From assembly GCA_030077755.1 (NCBI GenBank), contig JAQJZZ010000014.1:1488001-1552000 (forward strand): a DNA stretch of 64,000 nucleotides, given 5' to 3'. This DNA comes from Filosporella fistucella (Eukaryota; Ascomycota; Leotiomycetes; Helotiales). The notes below the pieces were generated by a model. That model had not been told where the DNA came from. It did no database searches and saw nothing but the letters and a program-made list of their open reading frames with translations. Below are positions 63,797 to 64,000 of the stretch, piece after piece (the stretch's first letter is position 1; every line of letters starts with the position of its first letter). Both the position numbers and the translations under genes were made by a program.

Positions 63797-64000
63797 ATAT
63801 TAAAGTGTTACAAACTTCGTATGTGCTATTTTGTGTCTAAACATCATATTTTCGTGATCGTTCGCTAACGAAGTCAGAAAAAAATGGACTGCAATTCTGC
63901 TTTCACTCCTTGGCGCTGATTACTACGGATTACTTGTTTCTTTTGTGACAAGGTTTAATAGAATTGTTTGGGAACGACATTGAAGTGTTAGTGGGAAAGA
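63797..64000. other. Right-edge flank
   Basis: 204 bp of AT-rich DNA after the Ser/Thr-rich gene; nothing recognised. Confidence 0.4.

Noticed and set aside
1..64000. Transposons, CRISPR arrays, biosynthetic gene clusters, integrated viral genes
   Set aside because: No transposase, reverse transcriptase, long terminal or inverted repeats, spaced direct repeats, PKS/NRPS/terpene synthase or viral proteins recognised in any frame.

Overview
This window is nuclear DNA of a filamentous ascomycete (Pezizomycotina). The evidence is compact genes with many short introns (about 45-100 nt, GTRNGT donors, CTAAC/CTGAC-type branch sites, YAG or AAG acceptors), gene families typical of moulds (C-14 sterol reductase, BGL1-type GH3 beta-glucosidase, tannase-family esterase, Atg27, Stb3, DUF1295) and a nuclear tRNA-Glu with an intron. 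A leotiomycete is my best guess from general protein resemblance, but the sequence alone does not prove it. Most protein families were recognised by reading translations, and exon joins were chosen so that phases match and family motifs are restored.

Layout. 0-20 kb is mostly housekeeping: Ku80 N-terminus (left edge, minus), a TMEM205/DUF4149-like membrane protein, an Stb3-type Sin3-binding repressor with a 3-kb low-complexity upstream region, DNA topoisomerase III, a DUF1295 membrane protein, a long BCAS3-like WD40 protein, DPM2 and the splicing factor CWC22. 20-31 kb has two unrecognised coiled-coil proteins, a small protein with a possible N-myristoylation site and one membrane segment, and 6-phosphogluconolactonase. 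31-42 kb has a secreted tannase/feruloyl-esterase-family enzyme, a PHO13-type HAD phosphatase, a SET/MYND-like protein, tRNA-Glu(CTC) and a small secreted protein. 42-51 kb has two disordered fungal proteins (one ending in a cysteine cluster) and a secreted GH3 beta-glucosidase. 52-64 kb has ERG24, ATG27, an animal-type photolyase/cryptochrome, a DUF899 thioredoxin-like protein and, at the right edge, a Ser/Thr-rich gene whose reading frame looks broken or mis-modelled.

Functional threads, by inference. Secreted enzymes (tannase family, GH3, the small secreted protein) fit growth on plant material. Genome maintenance is represented by Ku80, Top3 and photolyase; autophagy by Atg27 and possibly the BCAS3-like protein; ER glycan and sterol metabolism by DPM2 and ERG24. 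I see no biosynthetic gene cluster, transposon, CRISPR array or operon-like island, and no strong case for a wholly new multi-gene system. The points most worth a second look are an apparent one-base frameshift in ERG24, the tannase catalytic His made only by splicing, the disrupted Ser/Thr-rich gene, the small MGxxxS membrane protein and the cysteine-cluster protein.
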